Of a stretch of 64,000 bases of DNA, positions 37,528 through 50,900 are shown in pieces. Source of the stretch: Sympetrum striolatum (taxonomy: Eukaryota; Arthropoda; Insecta; Odonata; Libellulidae); the NCBI GenBank assembly GCA_947579665.1, contig OX388350.1, positions 35,311,393 to 35,375,392 on the forward strand, given 5' to 3'. Below the pieces are notes generated by a model, which was not told where the DNA came from, ran no database searches, and was given only the letters and a program-made list of their open reading frames with translations. The position numbers and the translations under genes were made by a program. The stretch's first letter is position 1; each line of letters opens with the position of its first letter.

Positions 37528-40500
37528 TCTGCAATCTTTTAGATCATTCACATTGGTTCAAGGATATCTTATGTCAATGGCCGAATGCTTTTCTGTTTGC
37601 GCTACATCAGTCACAATCAGCGAACAAAGGGATGGTTTACGCCCCCAAGAAGGGAACGATAACAACAAAATCAAATCTCAAATGGAGAGAATGTCGAAAT
37701 TTCTGGGAATTGCCGCGTCGTGGTCCGTCTCTTAGCTCTGCGCTACGTCACATCGAAAGTTCCGCAGGTATTTAACGTAGTTTCATCTCCTTCGTTATCG
37801 ATCTAAGCTGTAATATCTTCTCGGAAAATAAAGGATCTTAAAACTTACTTTTATGGGATATTATAGATCGAATTTTTTTATCATGGATCGAGCATGGATT
37901 GGCAATTAGTTGGCTCCATATGATTTTTATTTAATCATCAACGCTACTGCTGAGATAAATTTGAAAAAAAATGCGCATCTCATAAACACCAAGCACTCGA
38001 CGGACGCCGCTGGCTGACTTTTATTTTCTGATGAATACTAATTAGTAGGATATGTCCTTTTGCTGTGTGATTTTTTTCATTTTATTTACCCATTAGGATT
38101 AGTAAATGTTGTTTTTTATCTTGCAATTAATAATATTTTTATTTCCCAGTAAATTTATTCATTTACATTAATGTAATGTACGAAATTTTGTTATTGTCAA
38201 TACTGTATCGTTATTTTTACTGTATTTTCGCGAGCTTTTTAATCCCCCTTCTCTGTGGGTGTTTCCCTGCAACGTGGGTTTTTTTTCTTTTCTAACCTTC
38301 GGTAGCAAAGACTTTTTCCACACCTTGCTCTGTCTTATTGTTTTAATTCATATATATACAAATTATGCCAACATACGAGGTTAGATGGAAGAAACCCCAC
38401 AAGGGCTTAACCTCATCAATAAAGGGTCTAACTAAATTAAACTTCCCAAGGAAGATATGACTTGAAAAAATTCCGACGGGAATAACTTGAGTGAATACAC
38501 CAAACTTGATCTTTCGGTTCTGCGAAAATAGTTCCGGGTACTAACAATAAGTCACGCGGTGCTATCCGCTACTGCTGACAATTGTAGATAAGGGGATCAA
38601 GTGATATTTAAGTAGAATCCACGAGAATACTCTTACTACTCTTACTCTTTAATGTCGATAAGGAGCATAACGGTGGAAACCTACGTCAATCCACATGTCA
38701 CATGGCCACGACTCCATACGACGTAACATGGCTACGACTACAAATCTTACCGAAAGCAAAAGTTAAGTTAGATGCTGAATATAAAAATCTTAATCTTTCA
38801 TGGAGTATGTCGAGCGCCTAAAAAGTCAAACAATTTCATGTGTAATATAATTTATATTTCCGCGAGTTATTTTCATTAGTTTGGTTGAAAGATTCAGCTC
38901 ATACCATTTCTTATAACTATTCCGATCGGTGGTTCCGAATATCCAATTTATTTAGACCTACGAAACATTTAATTCTAGGATCAGGTATTGTTGATAAGAC
39001 TTTTAACAGCGTGGACCCATCAACATTGTAAATATGTTTCCGAATTTCCTGAAAAAAATGGGATGAGATGACAGCACATGCCTATTCAGCGATAATTTAG
39101 TCCCATCAAAATATTTTAACCAAAATTACCACATCTACAAAACATAAGAAAACAATGAAATTATTTCGCGAGTAGATTTTCCATTTAAAAATTAACAAAT
39201 TTAACGGATGCAAGGGCGTCGCCAGCCACTGGGCTAGGGGGGGGCAAGCTGCCTGTTAAAATGAAAAATGCCTAACTTACAGGGGCTAGTTTATTCATGC
39301 CCGCTTCTTACTACAAATATGTCAAATCTTTTAAAAACTAAATGTATTGAAAACTAGAGGAGTTGAACGCTTCTATGGCAAACTCATTAACACTAGGAGG
39401 ACGGCAGTTTCGGCCTACCTAGAAGGACAGGAGGTGGTAATTTGACCACCTACTTTTAAAATTCGTAATTAAATACTTTTATGATTTTCAAGGACCTGAA
39501 TATTGCATAACTTCTAAGTTTGACCATTACACAAGTGCTGATAAGGTGTTTTACCTCGTATTTTGTTTAAATTTTAATTAATTAAGCAAAATGTTGACCG
39601 ATGTCCTAAATCTGCAGAATTTCATATTCTAGAATATTTTATCCATTCATACTGGACCAATGAAACTCATATTTTCAGAATAAGTGGAAAAAAGTCCGAA
39701 TTGTTGATAAAAGTCAGTCACGTCACGCCAAGATTGTTATGCCATCTAACGGAAACCATATAAAACCACTCGTTCGTGCCTCGGAAAAAACCTCCATCAA
39801 ATACGATGGCGGAAGAATTTTTCGAATTTCGTCGTGAAAATTTCCAATCTGTGGTTTTCGTCAATGCCAAATCGTTCTATAACATTTAAACATTCATAAA
39901 AAAAATTAGCAGGGTTGCCAACATATTAGTTTAATCATTATAAAATGTTCTTCCAATGTTTTTCTCAGGTAATTCTCAAACTGATATCTCAAGTTTACAT
40001 TCAATCACCTTTCTTGAACAATTAGAATTAATGTCAAGGGTACTAACTTTATAAATCAGGGCTACCAGTCGTAAGAACGGATCTCTAAACAGAGTGTTAT
40101 GCGTTCGCAGCATAAATAACTAAAGGGATATTTTGAGCACAGATTTGTTTCATGTGATTTGTCGAAACTCTTGGGGATCCCGAATAAGTTTATAAACTAT
40201 AAAGAAGCAGGGTTACTAACGTTTTCGGCTGTAAAGTGAAGGCAGCGATCAGACCTTCATTGAAAACCTAGCAATTAATCATGCATTTATCGAGAATGGC
40301 CTTTTCTTACTCATATCTCATTCTGTGCTTATCCACTCTGGTGCTAGTTTTATTACGTTGATTTTTATTTTAGACTTACCTTAATACTTACATCATTCTT
40401 AAAATGTTATTTCCTTCCATCATTCGCTAGTTTACAATAAATCCAAGTCATTATAGTAACACTTCATCGTCTTCACAATGTAAGGTTTGAAATCATAATA

Positions 40501-40815
40501 AAGCTTCGCTATTGTTCTTACAAATTAATATTTATTCCTTATTAAGTAATGGATTAACATTTTTAAGATATATGATAAGAGAGAATATCACTCTATGTAT
40601 CCAAGAGTACATAATTTTTTACCGCAGATTCTGCACATTGCCACTTTTACAGAGTATATTCCACTGTATATTTTCCTACATTTTAGGCACAAATTACTGG
40701 ATTTGTTATAACATCCAGGTGAGATCTGACACTTTCTTCTTTTCTACGGTCTTAATGCCGCACTTGCTTACCCTGATGAAATTCCCGACATTGCAAAGGA
40801 ACATGAGGGAGGTGG
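37528..40815. other. Intergenic, mostly unrecognised
   Basis: I see no host gene here. A G-rich spot at 39210-39250 looks like the tip of an unidentified transposon. At 39389-39880 a TTAA is followed by CACTAGGAGGACGG, and later there is a TATA-like motif with a short ATG frame (see findings). The open frame on the plus strand at 40512-41000 overlaps the LINE end and is low in protein character. Confidence 0.35.
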
Positions 40816-43800
40816 CTCTATTATTATTATTATTATTTGAGTTTTTGCACTTTCTCAGCGTTTCCGCTGGAAAATATTCACCTGTCCATAGATGGTTAGG
40901 ACTAGGCTCAGTCGACACGGAGAGAGAATTCACTCTAACCCATGTGATCTTATTATTAATTACTGAGGAACTTGCGCACAATGTGACATGTTTGCAGTAA
41001 TACTGCTTTCTGTGCTGCATCGATGGTATATTCTTCTAAACCAATTTTCTCCATATTTTAACCAAAATTGTTGGTCATCAATCCTTCAACAGATATTACA
41101 AATGGGACAACCTGGACCTCTACTAATTTCCAGATATCCTTTAATTGCCACGCAAGCTCTTCGTATTTGTCCCTCTTTTCCATCTCCGTTCTTCGTATGT
41201 TATGAGACAGTGGCACAGCTATATCAATGATTATTGCGGTTTTGTTCGCATTATTAATTAGCAAAATATCTGGTCTGTTGTAATTAATCGTTTTATCTGT
41301 TAAAACTGGTCTATCCCAATAAATGATGATCTTGTTTCTCTCTAAAACAGGAGCAGGCTGATATTTATAATATGGAACGATATCCTCATCAAGGAGTTCA
41401 TATTTCATACCCAGTTGTTGATGTATGAGCTTCGCCACCTGGTTGTGCCTTCCTAAGGTATGCTGTGTCTGCTAGATTTGGACAACCAGCCATTATGTGT
41501 TCGATGGACTCCCCTGGGGCCATATTCTGTATCTCATTTCCCGTCGGTACGGTAGCCAAGCAGTCGGTTGGGATCGCAAACCGACTCCGCGAGGTCTCGA
41601 TGCTATTCTGGAAGCTCCTGCGTCGGTACGACGGCTAGCCATCGTCGGTAGAATCCGGAGAATTCTACCGATAATGAAAAGGAGTCGGTAGCGATAGGAG
41701 TCAGTCGGTTAGCAGACGAACTGTGGCAAGTGTGTGCATATTTAACAATATCATCGAGGCAAATGAGTTAATTGAATGCCCGTAATTAGCAGAATGTAAA
41801 ATAAAGCCGCAATAAGACATGCGATCGCATAAAATGAATGCGATTCTCGCTTTTAGATGCAAAATGATGTACGCCATAGCACATATGGATGCACGTATGT
41901 ACTACGTTTCTTGGAGCGTGCATCTGTCCAAGGACGTGGAATAAAATAAACGCTTTAATCTTTTAATAATAAATGTAAATAACCATCAATAATTTATTAG
42001 GTAAAGTGTTGGGGAACGCTTAACATCCGTAACATATGTTACTGTTTCCCCGTGCGAGACTCGACTATGGATAAATAATCACCCCGCTTGAAGAAAACTA
42101 TGAATAATAGAGAAATAGGTTAAACCTAGTCATAGGATTTCATGCGATCGAATTTTCTAATTTTTAAACGTATAATGATTAACTTTTAGTTGACGTGGAT
42201 GGTATAATTTTTGTTCATTTTAAAACACAATTTGGTAACTTTCTAGTAGCAGACGAAAAACGTCGAAAATTTGTCGTTTTTGGATAGAATTTTCTCCGAA
42301 ATGGCAGCACTTAGAAGAGATTGCTTATCATATATATAACCTGCAATCCTTCTTCTATAATATGGTGTAAGAATAGTATGTGTATCTTCAGTAGTAAAGG
42401 AGATATAGAATTTCTCCCAAACACCGTGAAACCAGAAAATTACCCACAATTTTACCATTAGATTCCATTAAAATCATATATTTCAGCAATATATGAAAGG
42501 CCAAGATAATTGAATAATATTTGTAGAGTGTATAGTTAATCCAGGCGAAACTAATTACAAGTATTAATTACGTACAAGGAAGTGTTACAGTCGAAAGTTG
42601 CAGTACTTTGGTTCAAAAGGAGACGAGAGGATTTTGCTTTTGTAGCAAATATAAAAAAGAAAAGATACCTATCCGTTTATACGAATCGATGTCTTACTAG
42701 CTGACCAATAGTAAACTGATTTGAAGACAGCAACAGTCCCAACAAGAACTTTATGAAGCACCTAAGGAATTCGTGGAAATCTAACCTCCAAGAAATCAGT
42801 CAGTGAGTGTATCGAAGGTACTATGTATTTACTAATTTTCTACTTCTTTCACTGATACTAAGTTCTGAAAATCACGCACCGACTTCCAGTTAATAAAATT
42901 ACGAAATTTAGGGATTCACTGTAGGGCTGATAGTATATTAGATATCGATATTTTATTACCATAAGTATCCTTGTGCTCGAATTTGGGCATTGGAAAATCT
43001 TCTGCTATCAATTTATGTTAAATTCAAACATCAACCATTTAAGACCATACAAACCAACTAATGCAATTATAAATATCTTCCCTGTAAGATTTCTTTCAAA
43101 ACTTTGGTAAGAAATCAACAAATGACAACAACAAATCTTAGTTACCTAAAATTTCATACATATCATCGATATTTACATCTGCTTTTGCACGCCTTGTTTC
43201 ATTCTTCATTTGTCTACTCGTTTGCCCTCTCATTGGTTTAGATGAAGCACGTGACCGTCACTTTCGGAAATGCTTGGATGTTTCCCCTTAAAGTGGGTGG
43301 GGGCAGTCGGTTTGGTAGTTTTCTGCCCGACGATGCTACAGAATAGGATTTAGAGGCCGAGTCGGTGAGAGATCACGGTTTCCTCTCCAGTCGGTTGGAT
43401 TTGAAATCGAACCAACTGCTTCCAAACCGACGAGTTACATAATATGGCCCCTGTTTTTCCACATTTTCGGCATCTATCTTCCACATTCGGCTTCAGGATA
43501 TGTTTTTGATAATTTAACGTTTTCATTACTCTGTCTTGGATTGCAAAAAGGAATCCCTCGGTTTCAGGATACACGTATCCTTTGTGTATCCATTGTAATG
43601 AGGCCTTTTTGTCGATATAAGGTTCGTCTAGTAATCTTGGGAACTTTCCATGTATATCGATACTTTCCCATACTTTTTTATCCTCTTGAGTGTTTAGTTC
43701 TTTACTGGTTCCTTCCTGTTGGAGATTGAGGGGAGTGTATCCCTCATCAGCTTCTACCGCCATCTTCATAAGTTCGTCAGAAGATGTTCTTAGTTTCATT
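40816..43800 (-). mobile_element. LINE with restriction-like endonuclease, 3' part, split by a TIR element
   Basis: Two minus-strand pieces, 43454-43800 and 40816-41510, join into one LINE C-terminus. Seen: ADEGYTPLNLQ; EPYIDKKASLQWIHKGYVYP; a CCHC zinc knuckle CRKCGKTG + ESIEHIMAGC broken by the insertion; YWDRPVLTDKTINYNRPD, the PD of the REL-type endonuclease; IIDIAVPLSHN; KYEELAWQLKDIW; then after a stop or frame break AAQKAVLLQTCHIVRKFLS. It ends with an (AAT)n tail at about 40816-40842 on the complement. The C-terminal CCHC plus PD-D endonuclease and TAA-type tail point to the R2/R4/Dong group. It is 5'-truncated and has at least two frame breaks. Confidence 0.82.
41511..43453. mobile_element. 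1.94-kb non-autonomous TIR element with AGTCGGT subterminal repeats
   Basis: It interrupts the LINE codons exactly between KTG and ESIEH. Ends: GGGGCCATATTCTGTATCTC on the left and the complement of TTACATAATATGGCCCC on the right. The junction repeats CCCCT, which overlaps the TIR tip, so the target duplication is at most 5 bp. Within about 200 bp of each end lie many copies of AGTCGGT or its complement ACCGACT, typical of subterminal transposase sites. No transposase frame is seen inside. The superfamily is uncertain. Confidence 0.75.
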
Positions 43801-44796
43801 CACTGGTAACAAATTTAAAAACATTTAAATATACTAGCGAGGTATTTGGTGAGAAAACGAACCTAGTCACACGTAAGGGGGTCTACCCATATGATTACAC
43901 AAACTCAATCGAGAAACTTTAGGAAACATCACTTCCGGAGAAGGGAAATTTCTACAAAAGATTCCCACACATTTTTTGCATGTTTGTAGTCTTTCTCAGA
44001 CACATGCTCGTCCGCTAATCTGTTGTAAATCAAATCTGTGTTCGCATATTTTAATATCGTAACAAAGAGCAGCTCAATAAATATATTTGAATGATTTTCT
44101 TTTTGAATTTAGTAACCCTGCTTCGTGAAGTTGTTAGGCTGGATGTAGGTTAAGAATGGTTTATTAAAAAAAAGTTATAATACCATTTGTAGGACCCAAG
44201 TTTAACACGATTCAAAAACATAATTTTAAATTATACTTTTACAGGTTGGTGACAGTGATAAGGATTAATTTTACAATAATGCAAATATTACTAATCGTAT
44301 GTCATAGTCAAAACTGCTAAACTGGAAGTTTCATAAAAAATTCGAAAAATTGTTTATGCACTATATTTTGACTTTTTTTCAAAAGGAATGAAATTAATTT
44401 TCATTATTTTCCTACGGCATTTGAAACATAGAGTGACTTCGATATTAAAAATCTATATAATAAACCCTTTTTACATACTACAAAAGTTTGAAACTGTTAG
44501 GTTACTTATAAATAGGAAAAATATCAAATTGAATGCAATATTGGAACATGAATGTTTAAACATTTCTTTAATTATTATAAATAGAAAAAGATATTTGGTT
44601 AAAAAAGTTAATATTTATTTTCTTAACCCGCCTTCCTAGGTAAAGTAGACTTTTGCTAAATATAGTATAAGTATGATACTGAATTATATCTCAACTTATG
44701 GTAATGTTACAGTTTACTTAGGGATATTTTTATTTTTCAGTTAAAAAAAGTTCACATTTTTCTGGATATGCAGCATTAATGTCAATGTTTAATAAC
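43801..44796. other. Unrecognised AT-rich stretch
   Basis: No gene or repeat recognised, apart from possible further degenerate LINE sequence just right of 43800. Confidence 0.35.
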
Positions 44797-45150
44797 GAAA
44801 GTACCAATTTTCCTCGAGAGATGGCATTAGCGGCGAAGATTGTAAAAACAAAAGTTCCAATTTTCCTCAAGAGATGGCATTAGTGGCGAATTTTGTAAAC
44901 CAAAGTTCCAATTTTCCTCAAGAGATGGCATTAGACGCGAAGTTTATAAACAAAAGTTCCAATTTCCCTCAAGAGATGGCATTAGTGGCGAAGTTCACAA
45001 ACAAAAGTTCAAATTTACCTCAAGAGATGGCATTAGTGTCGAAGTTTATAAACAAAAGTTCCAATTTTCCTCAAGAGATGGCATTAGTGTCGAAGTTTAT
45101 AATTAAAGTTCCAATTTTCCTCAAGAGATGCATTAGTGTCGAAGTGTATT
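44797..45150 (+). repeat. 51-bp minisatellite array 1 (about 7 units)
   Basis: Unit: AAGTTCCAATTTTCCTCAAG followed by AGATGGCATTAGTGGCGAAG and TTTATAAACAA, 51 bases. Units 2-6 keep one reading frame and encode SSNFPQEMALVAKFINK repeatedly (open frame from 44874). The first and last units break the frame. An inverted array of the same unit lies at 53205-53408. Confidence 0.88.
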
Positions 45151-45605
45151 ATATAGTACATTTAATGTATCGAATGTCAATTCAATTATTGCTATCGATC
45201 TCGGTATGGACAATACACGGAGATCGTGACAATTTGACTTTAATTGAGGTTTGACAATAGAGAAAAAAGGTATAAGGATTCCTTCGATAGAAAGAGGAGA
45301 TATAATAATTCTAATATATTAATAATCGCTTCATGTCTGGCAATGGCGTATGACTTAGTGGGAACATCAGAGACGATAACAGGAATGAGGGATGTCGGTG
45401 TGTTCTTTTTTACACACCACTTCCGGATTATAAAGCCGATACATTAAATGTAAAAATGATCATCAAAAAAATTGCGCATTGCTGGAAAAAATTACTCATG
45501 AATAAAGGGTAGATTATGATACAATTTGATGTAAATATCATTGCCACAAGTTGCAATATATTGGAGAAATTAGATGATTAAATACAATGTGACGTCACCA
45601 TTCTG
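45151..45605. other. Unrecognised stretch between minisatellite and Harbinger-like element
   Basis: AT-rich, without ORF or repeat that I can place. Confidence 0.35.
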
Positions 45606-46805
45606 CTGGGCTGCCAGTGTGTAATTTTAGTAAGAAGTGAGAACGTAACGTTTGTCACTGGATGAAAAGCGATCTCGGAACGATTTAACGTAATATCGCT
45701 CCGTTTCATTTCGGTGAGATCTGTTAGGAACAGCGTTCCTAACGTAATCATGCACAAAAGTGGGCGGAAGTCGTCATAGAAATGTAATTTTCGGCTGCTG
45801 CTAGTAGTAAATAAGGCATGGAAGTCAATTAAATTTCTACGATTTACCTGTATTATGCAAATGATATGCGTGATATGTGTAATACGGTAATTATATAGGC
45901 ATTAAACCTTAAGAAAATAAGTCAATGTGTTTTGTAACTTATGTAATTACCTTATAACGAGTCTATTTATTTCTCTCCGTGTAACAGTTTGAGTAGACAA
46001 TTGGATTTGAACGAAAAAGATCGGTTTTTTACGCATATATATTAGTCTACCAATTATTTTCATGTACACCAACAGTAGTATAGGTTAAGCTTTTATCTAT
46101 AATGTAGTAACATATGTGAAGTAGTAAGTTTTGAATTATACAATATTTATACGAAATTCTAAATTAGTTAGAATGTTTGAAAGCGAGGAAATGAGCTGGA
46201 TTTATTGTGTTTATTTGATCCCATGTAGATTTTGGTCCATGTGTCGCAAATATTTGTGGAGGAAGGTACTAATTGTAAAAACACAGAACTAGATAGATTC
46301 ACAAGAATTAAGATATCTAATTCTCACGACAAGCTTTCTTTCAGTTTGGCAGGATAACCTATCAATGTAGCTTACCCAATAAGTGATTAATGCTGATAGA
46401 ATCATTAGCTTTCTTAAATTTTCTATATATAGCATCCACCTGAACACCATCTTAAAATGTTTTTAAGATTTACTATGATATGTAACCAGATTTTTGGTGA
46501 TTGAATCATGTTGTATGTCCCAGGTGAAAACAATCCTTTTTATTGACATTAAAGTGTTTGGATGTGTTCAATAATCAAAGGCAATAATTAAGCTAGACAG
46601 GATTAAAGTTGAAATTGGTCTATCATTCAAAACATATGCTACAAGACTTCAAAATAGGCTCAACATGGTTGATCCCAAGGGTATTAGGAGTTCAGGCATT
46701 GTTAAATACATTAAAAGTGGTATTCATTACATACTTATGAATTGATGTCTTAATTTAGAAATTTATTTTACCAAAGTTATTATTATTAATGTTTCTCATG
46801 GATAT

Positions 46806-47058
46806 GTAGCGGCCGACGGTGGGCATTTGTTTTTGGAGAGCTCCGTGCCCAACGCGCTTGAGATGCTCTCACTCCTATCGTGGCCTCCGCCTAGATAACA
46901 TTGAAATTGTCTCAGTTTGTAACCTTTATGGCCGCACGCGCCATCTTGTCCTGTATATTCAAAGCCAGTTTAATAAAAGGCATATTCTTTCGTCGCAACG
47001 CAGTACTAGTGTGTCTCTTTTAGAAAACGTTTATTTACGCGCAACCCACTTCCCAAAG
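46806..47058 (+). repeat. 5' LTR of the gypsy element
   Basis: Starts GTAGCGGCCGACGGTGGGCA and ends CACTTCCCAAAG. It has an AATAAA poly(A) signal within TTTAATAAAAGGC near 46970. The open frame it contains is an artefact of the LTR. Confidence 0.88.
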
Positions 47059-47076
47059 TGGTGACCCCGACGTGAT
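47059..47076 (+). other. Primer binding site, tRNA-Trp type
   Basis: TGGTGACCCCGACGTGAT directly follows the 5' LTR. Its complement ends in the CCA of a tRNA and matches, as I recall it, the 3' end of metazoan tRNA-Trp over 18 bases. Confidence 0.75.
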
Positions 47077-47110
47077 GTTCGTGTTATTATAGGGAAGTAA
47101 TTTCGCGAAA

Positions 47111-47917
47111 ATGGACGTTTCCGCCGAACCCATTAACCACGCGGTAGAGAAGGTTAGTTTTGCTGCGCCCGCGTTCTGGCACGAAAAGCCAGCATTATGG
47201 TTCTCACATTTAGAGATACAGTTCGAGTTGAGCGGAATAACGAGTGACCGCACGAAGTTCGGCCACGTGGTCAACCTCCTTGGGCCACGACACATGCTCG
47301 AGGTGGAAGACATTGTAATTAACCCCCCGTTGACCGGCCGTTACGATAAAATAAAGGAGGAAGTTATTAGGAGGCTCTCCGTTTCGAAGGAGCAGCAGAT
47401 CCGGCAGCTTCTCGAGCATGAGGAGATGGGAGACCGGAAGCCATCCCAATTTTTGAGGCACCTCCGCAGCCTAGCGGGAGCGACAATGCCGGACGGTTTC
47501 CTGCGTTCCCTTTGGCTTGGACGCATACCGGAGCATATCCAGCCCATCGTTACTGCTCAAGATGGGATTGAGCTGGACGCCCTCGCCCTCATGGCCGACC
47601 GTGTGCACGAGCTCGTTCCGAGACCCAGGGTCCATGAGATGACGAGGCAGCCCGACCGCGTGGACACCGCCGCCGCAGAGACAGCCGCCCTTAGAGCACA
47701 GGTGGAAGAATTGACGCGGAAGATTGACGCCATGGCCTCCGGATGGACGACGACGCCACGAGGCCCTCCATACCCGCGACGTCCCCGCAGCCGATCCCGT
47801 TCCCGTCCCCGCGCACCGTTGACCGACGCGCAAAATGGCATGTGCTGGTACCACATCAATTTCGGTAAGAAAGCGCATAAATGTGTTTCCCCATGCAATT
47901 TCGTGCCGGAAAACTAG
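47111..47917 (+). CDS. gag: Gag polyprotein of the gypsy element
   Basis: 268 codons. It forms the particle coat of the retrotransposon. The N-terminal half matches the usual insect gypsy Gag layout ([54 protein letters not shown]). Residues about 187-211 look like a coiled coil, followed by an Arg/Ser/Pro-rich nucleic-acid-binding stretch (about 217-237). The C-terminus has a Cys/His knuckle with C245, H248, H256, C258 and C262. The first ATG after the primer site is used. It overlaps pol by 37 bases in another frame, so Pol is probably made by -1 frameshifting. Confidence 0.88.
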   Translation: MDVSAEPINHAVEKVSFAAPAFWHEKPALWFSHLEIQFELSGITSDRTKFGHVVNLLGPRHMLEVEDIVINPPLTGRYDKIKEEVIRRLSVSKEQQIRQLLEHEEMGDRKPSQFLRHLRSLAGATMPDGFLRSLWLGRIPEHIQPIVTAQDGIELDALALMADRVHELVPRPRVHEMTRQPDRVDTAAAETAALRAQVEELTRKIDAMASGWTTTPRGPPYPRRPRSRSRSRPRAPLTDAQNGMCWYHINFGKKAHKCVSPCNFVPEN

Positions 47918-50900
47918 AGAGCCAGTCGGTAGATGCGGCAGCCGACTGCCGCTCGTCCTCGCGCCGCCTTTTTGTGTCTGACGCAGTGACTAAAACTCAA
48001 TATCTCGTTGATACCGGTTCAGATTTGTGCGTGTATCCGCGAAATTATGTTAGTGGCAGGCGAGTGAAAACTAACTATGAACTTTTCGCTGCTAACGAAA
48101 CTACCATCGCGACGTACGGATGGGTGACATTAAATTTGAATTTTGGGTTGCGCAGAGACTTTACGTGGCGTTTCGTGATCGCGGATGTGAGCAAGCCCAT
48201 TATCGGTGCCGATTTTTTGAGCCATTACGGACTTTTAGTGGATGTTAAAAATCGCCGATTGATAGATAGCACGACTACCCTCTCTGTCCCGGGAGGCCTC
48301 GTCGGTAATAGTGAAATGCAAGTGAAGGCAGTCGCGGGTAATTCGCAATATCACTGCATTCTCGAGCGTTTCCCGGAAATAACCAGGCCAGCGGGAACCC
48401 ATAAGGATCCTGCTCATTCCACAGTTCATTACATCAAGACGACGCCTGGCCCTCCTGTGTTTTGTCGACCGCGTAGATTGGCTCCGGATAAACTTTCAAT
48501 CGCGAAGAAAGAGTTCGAGTTAATGATTCGCCTTGGGACCGCCCGCCGATCCGACAGCTGCTGGTCGTCGGCCCTTCACCTCGTCCCGAAGAAAGGAGAT
48601 GAGTGGCGCCCCTGTGGAGACTACCGCGCGTTGAACTCCCGGACGATACCGGATAAATATCCCGTGCCGAACATGCAAGATTTCGCTCAGAACCTCGCAG
48701 GTAAGAGAATATTCTCCAAAATAGATCTTGTGAGGGCTTATAACCAAATCCCCGTGCATCCCGACGACGTGTGTAAGACTGCAATTATAACGCCGTTCGG
48801 CTTATTTGAATTCCCATTTATGTCGTTTGGCCTTCAAAATGCAGCGCAAACATTTCAACGTTTTATTGACGAAGTGCTACACGGGCTGAATTTCTGTTAT
48901 GCATATATTGATGACATTCTTGTTGCGTCAGAGAATGAAGAAGAGCATTCGATACACTTAGAAAAACTATTCTCGCGTTTAAGTGAATATGGTGTGCTTG
49001 TCAATCCTTCGAAGTGCGTTTTCGGTGTCAATGAAGTGGAATTTTTAGGATGTAAAGTCACGGAGCGCGGCACTCAGCCACTCGATGAGAAAGTGCGTGC
49101 GATATTAGACTACCAAGTGCCAAAGACAGCGAAGTCTCTTCGTAGGTTTTTGGGGATGATAAACTTTTACAGACGATTTATTCCCAAAGCCGCCGAATTG
49201 CAAGCCCCACTGAACGATTTATTGAAGGGCAATGTGAAAGGTGATGACGAATTAATGTGGACTTCGGAAGCGACGAAAGCTTTCGACACTTGTAAATATT
49301 CCTTATCAAATTCTGCGCTTTTGTCTCATCCTAATCCTTGCTATGATTTAGCACTTTTTTCAGACGCTTCCGATAGCAGCTTAGGAGCCGCATTGCAGCA
49401 GCGGCCCGATGGTGAATGGCAGCCGTTGGGTTTCTACGCCCAAAAGTTGAGCCCAGCGGAGAAAATGTACAGCGCTTATGATCGTGAGCTGTTGGCGATT
49501 TACCGGTCCATCCGCCACTTCAAACACATGCTGGAAGGGCGCGCTTTCACCATATTTACGGACCACAAGCCTCTAGTGTTCGCTTTTCGTCAAAAACCCG
49601 AAAAGTGTTCCCCTAGACAATTCCGGTATTTAGATTTCATCGGACAGTTTTCCACCGACATCCGTCATGTGGATGGAACGGATAACGTGGTTGCGGACGC
49701 ACTCTCTCGCGTTGAAGCTGTTCACCAAGGGATGGACATGGAGACTTTGGCAACCGCCCAACGGGAGGATGTGGAACTCAAGGCGCTGCTAGATTCAGGT
49801 TCATCACTCGACCTGCGAGAGGTCACAATCCCGGGCTCACCCAACAGCCTGTATTGTGATTTCTCCACCAAACCAGCGAGACCTTTCGTGCCGGCACTTT
49901 GCCGTCGCCAGGTATTTGCCTCTCTGCATTCTCTCGCACATCCTGGGGCAAAAGCATCGGCAAGACTCGTGGCAACCCGCTACGTTTGGCCTGACATGCA
50001 GAGGGATTGCCGCAAGTGGACTCAAGGATGCATCTCGTGCCAGAGGGCGAAGGTTCACCGTCACACGGTCGCACCGCTCGGCAATTTCGCAGCCGCCGCC
50101 TCGAGATTCGACCACGTCCACGTCGATATCATCGGACCATTGCCGTACGCACGGGGGCAGAAGTACTGTCTCACCTGTGTGGACCGATTTACGAGATGGC
50201 CGGAGGCATTTCCCATGGAGGACATCACTGCTGAGACCGTCGCCCGCACATTTGTTTCCGGATGGATATCCCGATTCGGACCACCTCTCCAAGTAACGAC
50301 TGACCAGGGACGCCAATTCGAGTCTGGGGTCTTCAGGGAGGTCGCGCGGATGACCGGAATCACGCACCTAAGGACCACGGCTTATCATCCCGCATCCAAC
50401 GGCCTAGTTGAACGTTTTCATCGCCAGTTGAAGGCTGCTATAATGTGCCATGAGGATGACAGCTGGCTGGACGCATTGCCGATCGTCCTTCTGGGAATTA
50501 GAGCGGCATGGAAAGAGGATGTCAAAGGCACCGCGGCGGAGATGGTATACGGGCAACCCATCCGCCTGCCCGGCGAATTCCTCACCTCAACAGACGCCGC
50601 AGACTCAACTACCTTCGCGTCTGAATTAAGAGAACGCATGCAGCACCTGCGGCCAGTAGCAACTGCCAACCATGCGCGGATTAAGGTTTTCATTAACAAA
50701 GACCTAATGACTTCCACGCATGTGTTCCTTCGGAACGACGCAGTGAGGCGGCCATTACAACCTCCCTACGACGGACCATACGAGGTCATCAGCAGAAGGG
50801 AGAAAACTTTCCTCATCCTATGCAAGGGCAGGGAGGTTAGAGTTTCGGTTGATAGGCTAAAACCCGCCTATTTCGTCGCCGATGAGCAACGACCGGAGTC

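Noticed and set aside
39205..39250. GGGGGGGGCAAG tract after GGGCGTCGCCAGCCA
   Set aside because: Looks like the tip of a DNA transposon, but I could not find its partner end, so no element is called.
40512..41000. 162-codon plus-strand frame
   Set aside because: Overlaps the LINE 3' end on the other strand; composition is Leu/Phe/Ile-rich as expected from AT-rich complement, with no recognisable domain.
44797..45150. CRISPR-like direct repeats
   Set aside because: Units are contiguous with no unique spacers, in an animal genome; it is a minisatellite.
46819..47064. 81-codon open frame, repeated at 51119-51364
   Set aside because: It is simply the LTR sequence read in one frame; the identity of both copies reflects identical LTRs, not a gene.
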